From G963704535 sp963704535 (GTDB taxonomy: Bacteria > Chloroflexota > Chloroflexia > Chloroflexales > Roseiflexaceae): 64,000 nucleotides of DNA. The translations under genes were made by a program, and so were the position numbers. The notes below the pieces were generated by a model, which did no database searches, had not been told where the DNA came from, and saw nothing but the letters and a program-made list of their open reading frames with translations. Shown here in pieces: positions 53,727 to 62,595 of this stretch. Numbering within the stretch: the stretch's first letter is position 1; each line of letters begins with the position of its first letter. Location of the stretch: contig OY969916.1 of the NCBI GenBank assembly GCA_963704535.1, forward strand, positions 806,001 to 870,000, read 5' to 3'.

Positions 53727-54441
53727 GGAGGTCGCCCAGCTTGAGGAGGCCGAAAACCCCGACGAGGTCCAGCAGATCCTGGTCGGTCGCCTGAATAAAA
53801 TGCTGTTCAGCGACCCAGCGCTGTTTGTTACGCTGGCCCCCAGCCCGCCGATCAACGATGGCGATGGCACCGGCCTCGATGACGTGCTGGCCTTCGGAGC
53901 GCATGAGGGCGATCTGTGGGACGAGGATGATCTGCTCGACGACGAGGAGTGGGACGATGAAGAGATCGACGAGGACGACTTCCTGGACGAAGAGCCATCC
54001 GAACTCCATGCACTGATCGAGCGCAGCAACGAGCTGATGCAGCGCTTTTATCAGCACCAGACGACCCATGGCAAGAGCGAGGCCACCGCTGCCAGCCGCA
54101 CCGGCGACCTGTGGATCTACGCCGATTTCCTGGCCAATTACTACGGGCGCACACTGGAAGCGGGCGATTACGCGACCCTGGACGAGTGTCTCTTCTTCTA
54201 CTACCCGCGCAAAGTGCTCAATAGCTCGCCGCGCGCCGCCCGCGAGATGTGTACCTCAATCAAACAGTTCTACGGCTTTCTACGGGCCGAGGGGCTGCTG
54301 GGCGACGACGCCTTCGCCCAGGCGATGTGGAGTCGCCGCGACCAGGCCGCCCGCGCCGTCGAACTCTACAGCCGCATCGATGGCGACTCGTCCCATTTCG
54401 AGCGGCTGTTCGCGCACCTGTTTGCCCCATACACCGCCTGA
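53707..54441 (+). CDS. unknown acidic protein with helical, integrase-SAM-like C-terminal domain
   Basis: The 244-residue product starts MASLTPEEVAQLEEAENPDE and has an extremely acidic segment near residues 70-100 (DEDDLLDDEEWDDEEIDEDD). The C-terminal half (SRTGDLWIYADFLANYYGRT, then EMCTSIKQFYGFLRAEG) resembles the helical core-binding domain of tyrosine recombinases. No catalytic recombinase domain follows, so the likeness is structural at best. Its ATG lies 20 bases inside the preceding gene, a tight coupling that argues for joint function. The stop is followed by a repeat hairpin. Confidence 0.7.
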   Translation: MASLTPEEVAQLEEAENPDEVQQILVGRLNKMLFSDPALFVTLAPSPPINDGDGTGLDDVLAFGAHEGDLWDEDDLLDDEEWDDEEIDEDDFLDEEPSELHALIERSNELMQRFYQHQTTHGKSEATAASRTGDLWIYADFLANYYGRTLEAGDYATLDECLFFYYPRKVLNSSPRAAREMCTSIKQFYGFLRAEGLLGDDAFAQAMWSRRDQAARAVELYSRIDGDSSHFERLFAHLFAPYTA

Positions 54442-54525
54442 ATTGAGAATTGAGAATGTAGAATTGAGAATGAGGCACAGCGCGGCCATTCTTAATTTTC
54501 AATTCTCAATTCTCAATTTCCAATT
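54442..54525. repeat. short direct-repeat hairpin (GAATTGAGAAT type)
   Basis: Left arm AATTGAGAATTGAGAATG with TAGAATTGAGAATG, right arm CATTCTTAATTTTCAATTC and TCAATTCTCAATTTCC. The arms pair into a long AT-rich stem around a GC-rich loop. It ends the acidic-protein pair and probably terminates transcription. Confidence 0.7.
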
Positions 54526-54536
54526 TTGAGGGTGCT

Positions 54537-55589
54537 ATGTTTATTGTCGATGCCCACGAGGATATCGCGTTCAATGCGATCGCGCAGGACCGTGACTACC
54601 TCCGGTCGGTCGCCGCGACGCGCGAGATCGAGGGGGCGCGCGCCGAGGACATCGTAACGGTGGGGCTGGCCGATGCGCTCGCTGCGGGCGTCGGCATTGT
54701 CTTTGGAACGCTGTATGTCGCCCCTGAGGGCGCCGTGAGCCTGAGCGGGCCGGTTTATCGCACAGCCGAAGAGGCCCACGCCCAAGCCCACCAGCAGCTT
54801 GCGGTCTACCGGCGCCTGGCCCAGCACCCTCAGATCACCATCGTCGAGACCCGCGCCCACCTGGCCGAGGTCATGGCCGCCTGGGACGCAGGGACACCGC
54901 AGCTAGGCATCGTGGTGCTGATGGAGGGCGCCGACCCGATCCGCGCACCGGCGGAAGTGGCCGACTGGAGCGCCGCCGGCGTGCGGCTGGTAGGCCCGGC
55001 TTGGGGCCCCACTCGCTACAGCGGCGGCACCGGCACGCCCGGCCCGCTGACGCTGGAGGGGCGCGAGCTCATGCGCGAACTGAACCGCGCCCGGCTGGCC
55101 CTCGACGCCAGTCACATGGCCGAAGCCAGCTTCTGGGAGGCGTTGGAGCTGTTCGACGGCCCGCTGATCGCCTCCCACTCGAACTGCCGGGCGCTGCTTC
55201 CAGGGCCGCGCGCGGATCGCCACCTCTCCGACGCAATGATCAAGGCGCTGATTGAGCGTGACGGCGTGATCGGCATTGTGCTCTACAATCGCTTTCTCGA
55301 CAGCGCCTGGACGCGCGAACGGGGCAAGGCTGGTGTGGGCCTCGACGTCGTGCTGCGCCATATCGACCACATCTGCCAGATCGCCGGCAACGCCCGCCAC
55401 GTCGCGATCGGCAGCGACTTCGACGGCGGCTTCGGCAGCGAGGCCATCCCGCGCGAGCTCGACAGCATCGCCGATCTGCCACGCTTGGGCCAGGCGCTAA
55501 ATGATGCTGGCTTCTCCGACGACGATCTGGCGGCGGTGATGGGCCGAAACTGGCTGCGGAAACTCGACCAGATTCTACCGCTCACATAA
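54537..55589 (+). CDS. membrane dipeptidase (M19 family)
   Basis: The 350-residue enzyme fits the M19 renal dipeptidase family. It has DAHEDIAFNA at the N-terminus (H-x-D zinc pair), VLMEGADPI with the bridging Glu, a TRYSGGTG segment, ALDASHMAEASFWEAL, LIASHSNCRALLPGPR and HVAIGSDFDGGFG. Zinc-dependent hydrolysis of dipeptides, often with D-residues, is expected. No signal peptide is present, so despite the family name it is likely cytosolic. ATG 54537 follows GAGGGTGCT. Confidence 0.88.
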   Translation: MFIVDAHEDIAFNAIAQDRDYLRSVAATREIEGARAEDIVTVGLADALAAGVGIVFGTLYVAPEGAVSLSGPVYRTAEEAHAQAHQQLAVYRRLAQHPQITIVETRAHLAEVMAAWDAGTPQLGIVVLMEGADPIRAPAEVADWSAAGVRLVGPAWGPTRYSGGTGTPGPLTLEGRELMRELNRARLALDASHMAEASFWEALELFDGPLIASHSNCRALLPGPRADRHLSDAMIKALIERDGVIGIVLYNRFLDSAWTRERGKAGVGLDVVLRHIDHICQIAGNARHVAIGSDFDGGFGSEAIPRELDSIADLPRLGQALNDAGFSDDDLAAVMGRNWLRKLDQILPLT

Positions 55590-55651
55590 TTTGACAATCT
55601 CTTCGTGCCGCCTTATAATGCACGCGCTGTTGATTCTGGTGCCGGAACAAC

Positions 55652-55737
55652 GGGTCGGTACCGAAGTGGCCAACCGGGGCAGACTGTAAATCTGCTGGCT
55701 TACGCCTTCGCTGGTTCGAATCCAGCCCGGCCCACCA
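55652..55737 (+). tRNA. tRNA-Tyr (GTA)
   Basis: Acceptor GGGTCGG pairs with CCGGCCC, the anticodon stem GCAGA/TCTGC holds loop CTGTAAA with anticodon GTA, and the T arm is GCTGG-TTCGAAT-CCAGC. The long variable arm and an encoded ACCA end are as expected for tRNA-Tyr. It opens the translation gene block. Confidence 0.95.
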
Positions 55738-55745
55738 AGACAATT

Positions 55746-55805
55746 TAGAGTTAAGAGTTAAGAGTTAACGGTCTCAAATCTTTACTCTTAACCCTTAACT
55801 CTTAA
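55746..55805. repeat. short direct-repeat hairpin between tRNA genes (GAGTTAA type)
   Basis: AGAGTTAAGAGTTAAGAGTT with AACGG and the opposing CTTAACCCTTAACTCTTAAA form an AT-rich hairpin between tRNA-Tyr and tRNA-Thr. Confidence 0.65.
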
Positions 55806-55814
55806 ATTTGTTAC

Positions 55815-55890
55815 GCCCATGTAGCTCAGTCGGTAGAGCACCTCTTTGGTAAAGAGGAGGTCTCGGGTTCGAGTCCCGACATGGGCTCCA
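55815..55890 (+). tRNA. tRNA-Thr (GGT)
   Basis: Acceptor GCCCATG pairs with CATGGGC, the D arm is GCTC-AGTCGGTA-GAGC, the anticodon stem is CCTCT-TTGGTAA-AGAGG with anticodon GGT, and the T arm is TCGGG-TTCGAGT-CCCGA. The TCCA end is encoded. It lies 76 bases before tuf, as in many bacterial tRNA-tuf operons. Confidence 0.95.
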
Positions 55891-55966
55891 GCTATTATCT
55901 GGAGTGGGGAGTGTACCCCGCGCGCCAGTGAAATGGCGCGGTGCTTTAGGAGGAACAAGAACAACA

Positions 55967-57173
<1,207 letters not shown>

Positions 57174-57190
57174 TACGCCGGCCGCGCGCG

Positions 57191-57227
57191 AAGGTCCAGG
57201 GTTGACCCACTGATCGCCCTGGACCTT
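57191..57227 (+). terminator. hairpin between tuf and secE
   Basis: AAGGTCCAGGG and CCCTGGACCTT form a perfect 11-bp stem around a 15-base loop, 18 bases after the tuf stop. A short T-run follows. It may partly terminate or attenuate transcription before secE. Confidence 0.7.
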
Positions 57228-57278
57228 TACGCCTGTCTCGCTTTTATACAGAGAACGTTTATGTTACAAGGAAAGCCG

Positions 57279-57491
57279 ATGGTCGAGAAAGAGCCTCGCG
57301 ACAACGCCATCGTGCGTACATTTCGTGAAATACGCTCGGAGATGAAGAAAGTCGTCTGGCCAACCCGCGAGGAGACGATCCGGCTTACGGCTGTTGTTGT
57401 CGCGCTGTCCGCGGTGATTAGTATGATTCTGTTTGCGGCCGACGCGCTTTTCGCTACGCTGCTGACGTTGCTCCAGAGTGCGGTGAGTTGA
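57279..57491 (+). CDS. secE: preprotein translocase subunit SecE
   Basis: The 70-residue protein has the SecE signature FREIRSEMKKVVWPTREETIRLT. One transmembrane helix follows (AVVVALSAVISMILFAADALFATLL). SecE clamps SecY in the protein-conducting channel. ATG 57279 is preferred for AAGGAAAG just upstream; ATG 57261 would add six residues. Its stop is followed closely by nusG, the universal secE-nusG order. Confidence 0.9.
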   Translation: MVEKEPRDNAIVRTFREIRSEMKKVVWPTREETIRLTAVVVALSAVISMILFAADALFATLLTLLQSAVS

Positions 57492-57508
57492 CCGATGCAG
57501 AGGCGAGG

Positions 57509-58090
57509 ATGGTCGTGACTGAGCAAAACGAAACGCAAAGTGAATCTGAGTTGCAGGACGATGGGCGGCGCTGGTACGTCATCCATACCTACTCCGGCTA
57601 TGAGAACAAGGTCAAGCAGAACTTGCTCCATCGTATCGAGACGATGGAGATGCAAGAACAGATCTTTCGGGTGATTGTGCCGACTGAGGAAGAGATCGAG
57701 ATCAAGAACGGGCAGCGGCGCACCGTCCATAAAAAGGTCTTCCCCGGCTATGTGCTGGTGCAGATGCGGATGAACGATAACTCGTGGTACGTCGTGCGGA
57801 ACACCCCCGGCGTGACGAGCTTCGTTGGGCATGGCAACCGCCCTACTCCGCTCGAGGATAGCGAGGTCAAGGCGATCCTCAAGCAGATGGAGGAGGAGGC
57901 GCCTAAGGTGCGCGTCAGCTACCAGGTCGGCCAGGCGATCAAGATCACCGACGGCCCGTTCACCGATTTCGAGGGCATCGTCGACGCGATCGACCACGAG
58001 CGCGGTCGGGTGCGGGTGCTGGTTTCGTTCTTTGGCCGCGAGGCCCCGGTCGAGCTCGACTTCTTGCAGGTCGCCCGGTTAGTCGATTAG
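57509..58090 (+). CDS. nusG: transcription termination/antitermination protein NusG
   Basis: The protein has the NGN domain (RRWYVIHTYSGYENKVKQNL, MEMQEQIFRVIVPTEEEIE, VFPGYVLVQMRMNDNSWYVV, NTPGVTSFVG). A KOW domain follows (VGQAIKITDGPFTDFEGIVDAID). It binds RNA polymerase to modulate elongation and couple transcription to translation. ATG 57509 is chosen; a TTG at 57488 overlapping the secE stop would add seven residues. Confidence 0.92.
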   Translation: MVVTEQNETQSESELQDDGRRWYVIHTYSGYENKVKQNLLHRIETMEMQEQIFRVIVPTEEEIEIKNGQRRTVHKKVFPGYVLVQMRMNDNSWYVVRNTPGVTSFVGHGNRPTPLEDSEVKAILKQMEEEAPKVRVSYQVGQAIKITDGPFTDFEGIVDAIDHERGRVRVLVSFFGREAPVELDFLQVARLVD

Positions 58091-58193
58091 GAATGTACCC
58101 GGTAATCCGCAGGTCGCGGGTCATGTGCCGCAGATCGTCTGGTATCTGCGCTGCGGTGACCTGCGACTTGTGACGTATGGTAAGGAGTATCAC

Positions 58194-58619
58194 GTGGCGA
58201 AGAAAGTTACAGGGGTTGTGAAGCTCCAGCTTCCGGCCGGCAAAGCTACTCCGGCCCCGCCGGTCGGCCCGGCGCTCGGCGGCTACGGCATCAACATCAT
58301 GGCCTTCGTGAAGGAGTATAACGAGAAGACCTCCATGAATGCCGGCACGGTCATCCCGGTCGAGGTTACGATCTTCTCGGATCGCTCGTTTACGTTCGTC
58401 CTCAAAACCCCGCCGGCGGCGGACTTGCTCCGCAAGGCTGCGGGAGTGGACAAGGGTTCCGGCACGCCCAATCGAACGACGGCCGGCACGATCACCCGCA
58501 AGCAACTGCGTGCCCTGGCCGAGCAGAAGATGAGCGACCTCAACGCGACCTCGATCGAGGCCGCCGAGAATACGCTCGCCGGCACCGCGCGGAGCATGGG
58601 CATCAAGATCACCGAATAA
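58194..58619 (+). CDS. rplK: 50S ribosomal protein L11
   Basis: The 141-residue protein starts AKKVTGVVKLQLPAGKATPA and has PPVGPALGGYGINIMAFVKEYN, VEVTIFSDRSFTFVLKTPPAA and GTITRKQLRALAEQKMSDLN, as in all L11 proteins. It forms the GTPase-associated stalk base with 23S rRNA. GTG 58194 follows TAAGGAGTATCAC. Confidence 0.95.
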   Translation: MAKKVTGVVKLQLPAGKATPAPPVGPALGGYGINIMAFVKEYNEKTSMNAGTVIPVEVTIFSDRSFTFVLKTPPAADLLRKAAGVDKGSGTPNRTTAGTITRKQLRALAEQKMSDLNATSIEAAENTLAGTARSMGIKITE

Positions 58620-58636
58620 GACAAGGTTCTTTGGGG

Positions 58637-58706
58637 CTTTACAGTTCTGGGAAAAGGGGGTTTGAGGGGGCTGCCCCCTCAGTCTCCCCCCACCTACATT
58701 GTAAAG
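58637..58706. repeat. family A dispersed repeat inside the rplK-rplA gap
   Basis: CTTTACAGTTCTGGGAAAAG, GGGGTTTGAGGGGGCTGCCC and CTCCCCCCACC, ending CATTGTAAAG. The end heptamers CTTTACA and TGTAAAG are a terminal inverted repeat. It lengthens a gap that is usually short and holds a stable GGGGGCTGCCCCC-type stem between two co-regulated ribosomal genes. Confidence 0.8.
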
Positions 58707-58787
58707 TAGAACGGCGTCTTCCGAAATCTTGTCTAATCTGAAGCTGTGGGAGGGCACAAGCCCGCAAGTACCACAAGGAGAATACTG

Positions 58788-59513
58788 ATGGCTAAAGAAC
58801 ACGGCAAAAAGTATCTTGAGGCGCTCAAGAAGGTCGATCGCGCTCGGCTGTACACGCCGGACGAGGCGGTCAAGCTGCTCAAGGAGACCGCGTACACCAA
58901 GTTCGACTCGACCATCGAGGTCCATCTGCGGCTAGGGATCGACCCGCGCCATGCCGACCAGAACATCCGCACGACCGTCGCCCTGCCCCACGGCACCGGC
59001 AAGATGGTGCGGGTGCTGGTGTTCGCGCAGGGGGAGGCGGCCTTGGCGGCTCAGGCGGCCGGCGCCGATTTTGTCGGCTCCGATGACCTGATCGGCCGGA
59101 TCGATAAAGAGAACTTCTTTGATTTCGACATCGCGATCGCCACGCCGGATATGATGGGCAAGGTGGGCCGCGTGGGCCGCAAGCTTGGCCCGCGCGGCTT
59201 GATGCCCAACCCCAAGAGCGGCACGATCGTCCAGCCCGACGACCTGCCGCGAACGATCCGCGAGGTGCGCGGCGGGCGCGTCGAGTTCCGCAACGATAAG
59301 ACCGGCCTGCTGCATGTGGCCGTCGGCAAGCTCAGCTTCACTGAGCAGCAGATCTTTGAGAATATCACGGCGCTGCTCGAAGCGGTCAAGACCTCCAAGC
59401 CGAGCGGCCAGAAGGGGACCTACATCAGGAGCGTGACGTTCACCAGCACAATGGGTCCCGGCATCCGCATCGATGTATCCGCTGCACAGGCGATGAGCGC
59501 GAGCGCATCGTAA
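58788..59513 (+). CDS. rplA: 50S ribosomal protein L1
   Basis: The 241-residue protein begins AKEHGKKYLEALKKVDRARL and has TKFDSTIEVHLRLGIDPRHADQ, VGRVGRKLGPRGLMPNPKSGT and VEFRNDKTGLLHVAVGKLSF. L1 binds 23S rRNA at the mobile stalk and often represses its own operon. AAGGAG lies before ATG 58788. Confidence 0.95.
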   Translation: MAKEHGKKYLEALKKVDRARLYTPDEAVKLLKETAYTKFDSTIEVHLRLGIDPRHADQNIRTTVALPHGTGKMVRVLVFAQGEAALAAQAAGADFVGSDDLIGRIDKENFFDFDIAIATPDMMGKVGRVGRKLGPRGLMPNPKSGTIVQPDDLPRTIREVRGGRVEFRNDKTGLLHVAVGKLSFTEQQIFENITALLEAVKTSKPSGQKGTYIRSVTFTSTMGPGIRIDVSAAQAMSASAS

Positions 59514-59587
59514 GCTATGGCATGAGCAGGGGAGTTTGCAGGGGCAACCCACACAAACCTCTCCTATGGATCGTGAACTGAATACTG

Positions 59588-59705
59588 CCCCAGACAGCAG
59601 GTGCATGGCTTAATGGCTTCCAGCCGCCCGCCGAGGCAGACCTTCCAGGCGACGGGGTGATTCCGTCCGAAGGCTGCTGTGTCTGGCGACAGCAGCCTTT
59701 TTGGT
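59588..59705 (+). promoter_or_regulatory. ribosomal protein L10 leader with attenuator
   Basis: The segment GTGCATGGCTTAATGGCTTC and CCGCCCGCCGAGGCAGACC has the order seen in L10 leaders. It is followed by AGGCTGCTGT-GTCTGGCG-ACAGCAGCCT and six T residues, a perfect intrinsic terminator (59671-59703). Excess L10(L12)4 complex would bind the leader RNA and favour termination before rplJ. The match is by eye and no covariance model was run. Confidence 0.8.
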
Positions 59706-59726
59706 GTTCAAGATACTTCACCTCTT

Positions 59727-59774
59727 TTTTACCGTGGATTTTCGCCCCACCGGGCGGAAAATCCACGGTAAAAG
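59727..59774. repeat. long perfect-type hairpin between L10 leader and rplJ
   Basis: TTTTACCGTGGATTTTCGCCC and GGGCGGAAAATCCACGGTAAAA pair over about 20 bp with one bulged base. T and A tracts on the two sides would let it work as a terminator on either strand. It stands downstream of the attenuator and 60 bases before rplJ, so it may add a second control point. Confidence 0.75.
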
Positions 59775-59834
59775 AAGAAAAAGTACCGCGCAAGTTTTGT
59801 CAATAATAGATCACTGGAAGGGGGTGAACAACAG

Positions 59835-60371
59835 ATGCCTACACAGCGTAAAATCGAATCGGTCGCGGACCTGAGCGACAAGCTAAATCGCACGCAGCTC
59901 ACGCTGGTGGCCGACTATCGCGGCCTGACGGTCGCCGAGATCACGGCTCTGCGCAGCGCGCTTCGCAAGGTCGGCGCCGAGCTGATCGTCGCCAAGAACA
60001 CGCTGACGCTGCTGGCCGCCAAGCAGACCGGCCATGACGCGCTCGAAGAGCTGCTGGCCGGGCCAACGGCGCTGGCCTTCGCCTACGACGATGTGGCCAA
60101 GACCGCGAAGGCGATCAACGATTTCAATCGTGGCCCGAAGAAGCTGGTCGTGCGCGGTGGGATGCTCGGCATGAGCGTGCTGACCGGCGATGTGCTTGAG
60201 CAGGTCGCCAGCGTGCCGTCGCGCGAGCAAGTGCTGGCCCAGATCGTCGGCGGGATCTCGTCGCCGGTCGCTGGCGTGGTCGGCGTGATCAACGCGGCGA
60301 TCAGCAACCTCGTGTATGTGTTGCAGGCGCGAATCGAGCAGCAGCAGCCGCCGGCCGAGGCGCAGGCGTAG
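59835..60371 (+). CDS. rplJ: 50S ribosomal protein L10
   Basis: The 178-residue protein has KIESVADLSDKLNRTQLTLVADYRGLTVAE, LRSALRKVGAELIVAKNTL and KLVVRGGMLGMSVLTGDVLE, typical of L10. The C-terminal helix (AAISNLVYVLQARIEQQQPP) is the L7/L12 dimer-binding tail. AAGGGGGTG precedes ATG 59835. Confidence 0.95.
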   Translation: MPTQRKIESVADLSDKLNRTQLTLVADYRGLTVAEITALRSALRKVGAELIVAKNTLTLLAAKQTGHDALEELLAGPTALAFAYDDVAKTAKAINDFNRGPKKLVVRGGMLGMSVLTGDVLEQVASVPSREQVLAQIVGGISSPVAGVVGVINAAISNLVYVLQARIEQQQPPAEAQA

Positions 60372-60483
60372 CTGGGTGACAAGATGACGCGATGACAAGA
60401 TGACAAGATGATGTGTCACGCATCACGCATCACGTTTCACGTTTCACGAAGTAAAAGACAATATATTACGGAGGATCCAGATC

Positions 60484-60888
60484 ATGGCGAGCGATAAGGT
60501 CAACGGCATCATCGAGACCATCGAGCAGCTGAATGTGCTCGAACTGGTCGAGCTGAAGAAGACGATGGAGGAGAAGTGGGGCGTCACTGCGGCGGCGCCG
60601 ATGATGATGGGCGCGATGCCGAACGTGGCGGCGGGCGGCGGCGACGGCGCGGCGGCCCCGGCCCCGGTCGAGGAGCAGACCGAGTTCGACGTTATCTTGA
60701 CGGCGGCCGGAGCGAACAAGATCCAGGTGATCAAGGCCGTGCGTGAGCTGACTAGCCTGGGCCTCAAGGAGGCGAAGGACCTGGTTGAGGGCGCGCCCAA
60801 GCCGGTCAAGGAGGGCGTCAGCAAAGAGGAGGCCGATGCCGCTAAGACCAAACTGGTCGATGCCGGCGCGACCGCCGAGGTCAAGTAA
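60484..60888 (+). CDS. rplL: 50S ribosomal protein L7/L12
   Basis: The 134-residue protein has the N-terminal dimerisation helix NGIIETIEQLNVLELVELKK, an Ala/Gly/Pro hinge and the C-terminal domain EEQTEFDVILTAAGANKIQV, VIKAVRELTSLGLKEAKDLV and EGAPKPVKEGVSKEEADAAK. It recruits translational GTPases. GGAGGATCC precedes ATG 60484. A GTTTCAC-type repeat lies between rplJ and rplL. Confidence 0.95.
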   Translation: MASDKVNGIIETIEQLNVLELVELKKTMEEKWGVTAAAPMMMGAMPNVAAGGGDGAAAPAPVEEQTEFDVILTAAGANKIQVIKAVRELTSLGLKEAKDLVEGAPKPVKEGVSKEEADAAKTKLVDAGATAEVK

Positions 60889-60933
60889 CCACGCTCAACC
60901 ACCGCTCGACGAGTGGTGCCAGCCAAACGATGG

Positions 60934-60977
60934 AACCCGCAGGATCAGCGCTCAGATCGGCGTTGCTCCTGCGGGTT
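60934..60977 (+). terminator. rho-independent terminator of the ribosomal protein operon
   Basis: AACCCGCAGGA and TCCTGCGGGTT form an 11-bp stem followed by ATTTTTC, 46 bases after the rplL stop. It closes the operon, so rpoB and rpoC are not transcribed from here. Confidence 0.88.
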
Positions 60978-61147
60978 ATTTTTCATACTAACTTGCGTTC
61001 TGGTGGAGAAGATAAAAGTGGAGGAAAATAAGATCGTGGAGGGCGGCCCCTCCACACCTCCCCGCTGCAAGATGTCACGCTATCGTCGTGGTATGAAGAT
61101 TGCTCGCATGATCCCGAGCGGTTTATACTAGTCTCGGGAGGATAGCC

Positions 61148-62299
61148 ATGCCTACTGACTTGCGAACGACCCTCCGGGAACTCACGGCGCAGCCTCGCAC
61201 CGAGCATCCCTACCTCAGTGTGTTTCTTGATTGGACCCCTGACGGCACCGGCAAGCGCCAGTCGCCCGTGATCCTGGAGAAGGAACTCGACAAGATCGCC
61301 GCGCGATTGCACGCGGAGGACCGCGATCTCAGCAGCTTCAATGCCGACCGCCGGCGCATCATGGATTATGTAAATGATGAGGCGCCCGTCGACGCGCGCG
61401 GCCTGGCGATCTTCGCCTGCCACGCCGAGAAGGTCTGGATAGCGCTGGCGCTGCATGTGGCGGTTGGGACGAAGATCGCCGTAGATCACTATCCGCATAC
61501 ATTCGCCTTGGCGAAGGTCCTCGACGATCACGAAACCTACGCGGTCGTGCTGGCCGACGGGCAGGAGTCGCGGCTCTTCGTCGTCACCCTGGACGGCGCC
61601 CAAGCGGTCGGCCATACCGAGGCGGCCGAAGAGATCAAGCGGTTCGACGCTGGCGGGCAGGCGCAGATGATCTTCCAGCGCCGGGTGGACAATCTCATCA
61701 AGGCGCACACCAAGGACATCGCCGAGACGCTGAGTAAGATCATCAAGCGCTACGATGTGCGGCATGTGGTCATCGCCGGCAACAACTCGATCAAGGGCAT
61801 CATCTTGAATACGCTGCCGGATGCGATCAAAGAGAAGATGGTCGACTACGTCCACCTCGACGTGGCGAGCAACATCCCCGAGATCATGGAGGTGATCGAG
61901 CCGATCATGCAGCAGGTCGAGCGCCAGCATAAGGCCGCGATTATCGCTGATCTGGAAGGCCAGATGGCGAGCAAGGGCGGGCTGGGGGCCTTGGGCGTCA
62001 CCGACGCGGCGATGGCCCTGTCGAAGGGCCAGGTGCGGATGCTGATTATGGATCAGAACTTCGGCGGTGCCGGCGGCGAGTGCTCGTACTGCGGCATGCT
62101 GTGCGTCGGCCACCGGGCGAAGTGCCCCTATGATGGGGCTGATCTTCAGCCGGTGGACCTGCGCGAGAGCTTCACCGCCCGCGCGTGCCAGCAGGACGCG
62201 GCGATCACGATCGTGACGGACAGCACGTACCTCAACCAGCACGAGGGCATCGGTGTGCTGCTGCGCTACCGGGACGATGAGCAGGCCCGCGGGGTCTAG
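61148..62299 (+). CDS. bacterial eRF1-like (baeRF/Vms1-like) protein
   Basis: The 383-residue protein resembles the bacterial release-factor-1-like families related to archaeal/eukaryotic eRF1 and the Vms1/ANKZF1 hydrolases. It has YLSVFLDWTPDGTGKRQSPV, GLAIFACHAEKVWIALAL, YAVVLADGQESRLFVVTLDG, VRHVVIAGNNSIKGIILNTL and DVASNIPEIMEVIEPIMQQV. The C-terminus has a zinc-ribbon-like CSYCGMLCVGHRAKCPYDG. Homologues are proposed to act on stalled ribosomes, possibly cleaving peptidyl-tRNA, but bacterial function is not settled. It lies directly downstream of the L7/L12 terminator. Confidence 0.78.
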   Translation: MPTDLRTTLRELTAQPRTEHPYLSVFLDWTPDGTGKRQSPVILEKELDKIAARLHAEDRDLSSFNADRRRIMDYVNDEAPVDARGLAIFACHAEKVWIALALHVAVGTKIAVDHYPHTFALAKVLDDHETYAVVLADGQESRLFVVTLDGAQAVGHTEAAEEIKRFDAGGQAQMIFQRRVDNLIKAHTKDIAETLSKIIKRYDVRHVVIAGNNSIKGIILNTLPDAIKEKMVDYVHLDVASNIPEIMEVIEPIMQQVERQHKAAIIADLEGQMASKGGLGALGVTDAAMALSKGQVRMLIMDQNFGGAGGECSYCGMLCVGHRAKCPYDGADLQPVDLRESFTARACQQDAAITIVTDSTYLNQHEGIGVLLRYRDDEQARGV

Positions 62300-62321
62300 C
62301 CCACCAGAACCAGGAACTAAG

Positions 62322-62382
62322 GATAGAAGATAGAGGATAGCCATCTTCTATCCTCTATCTTCTATCCTCTATCCTCACCGCC
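62322..62382. repeat. short direct-repeat hairpin (GATAGAAGATAGAGG type)
   Basis: GGATAGAAGATAGAGGATAG and CTATCCTCTATCTTCTATCC are perfect reverse complements separated by CCATCTT-type sequence, with extra repeats on the right. It follows the baeRF gene and probably terminates its transcript. Confidence 0.75.
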
Positions 62383-62595
62383 GTTTACCCCTTCCAGAAG
62401 CGATCATCTCCTTTGGCACGCCCCCTGCTATAGTTCCTGGTATAACAACCGTTTGCAAGGTCTTTCAGAAAAGAAAGAAAAGGAGGTTTAAGGGGAGGAC
62501 CGCCCTGCCCTTAAACCCCACCCAACCCGCCGTAAGCGGTCCGGAGCATTTCTGAAAGGCAGCGCGGAACCTATCGACGAAGGAGTAGCAGAGCT
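62383..62595. other. intergenic region with degenerate family C-like repeat
   Basis: GGTCTTTCAGAAAAGAAAG and AGCATTTCTGAAAGGCAG bound a 100-bp stretch (about 62459-62561) with GGAGGTTTAAGGGGAGGACC inside. It looks like a diverged family C element. No gene was seen. Confidence 0.5.

Noticed and set aside
54068..54441. Tyrosine recombinase or integrase
   Set aside because: Only a core-binding-domain-like helical segment is suggested. The catalytic R...HxxR...Y domain is absent and no attachment site is visible.
57174..57278. rpmG or tRNA-Trp between tuf and secE
   Set aside because: These are common at this place in other bacteria, but the gap holds only a hairpin; no L33 frame or cloverleaf is present.
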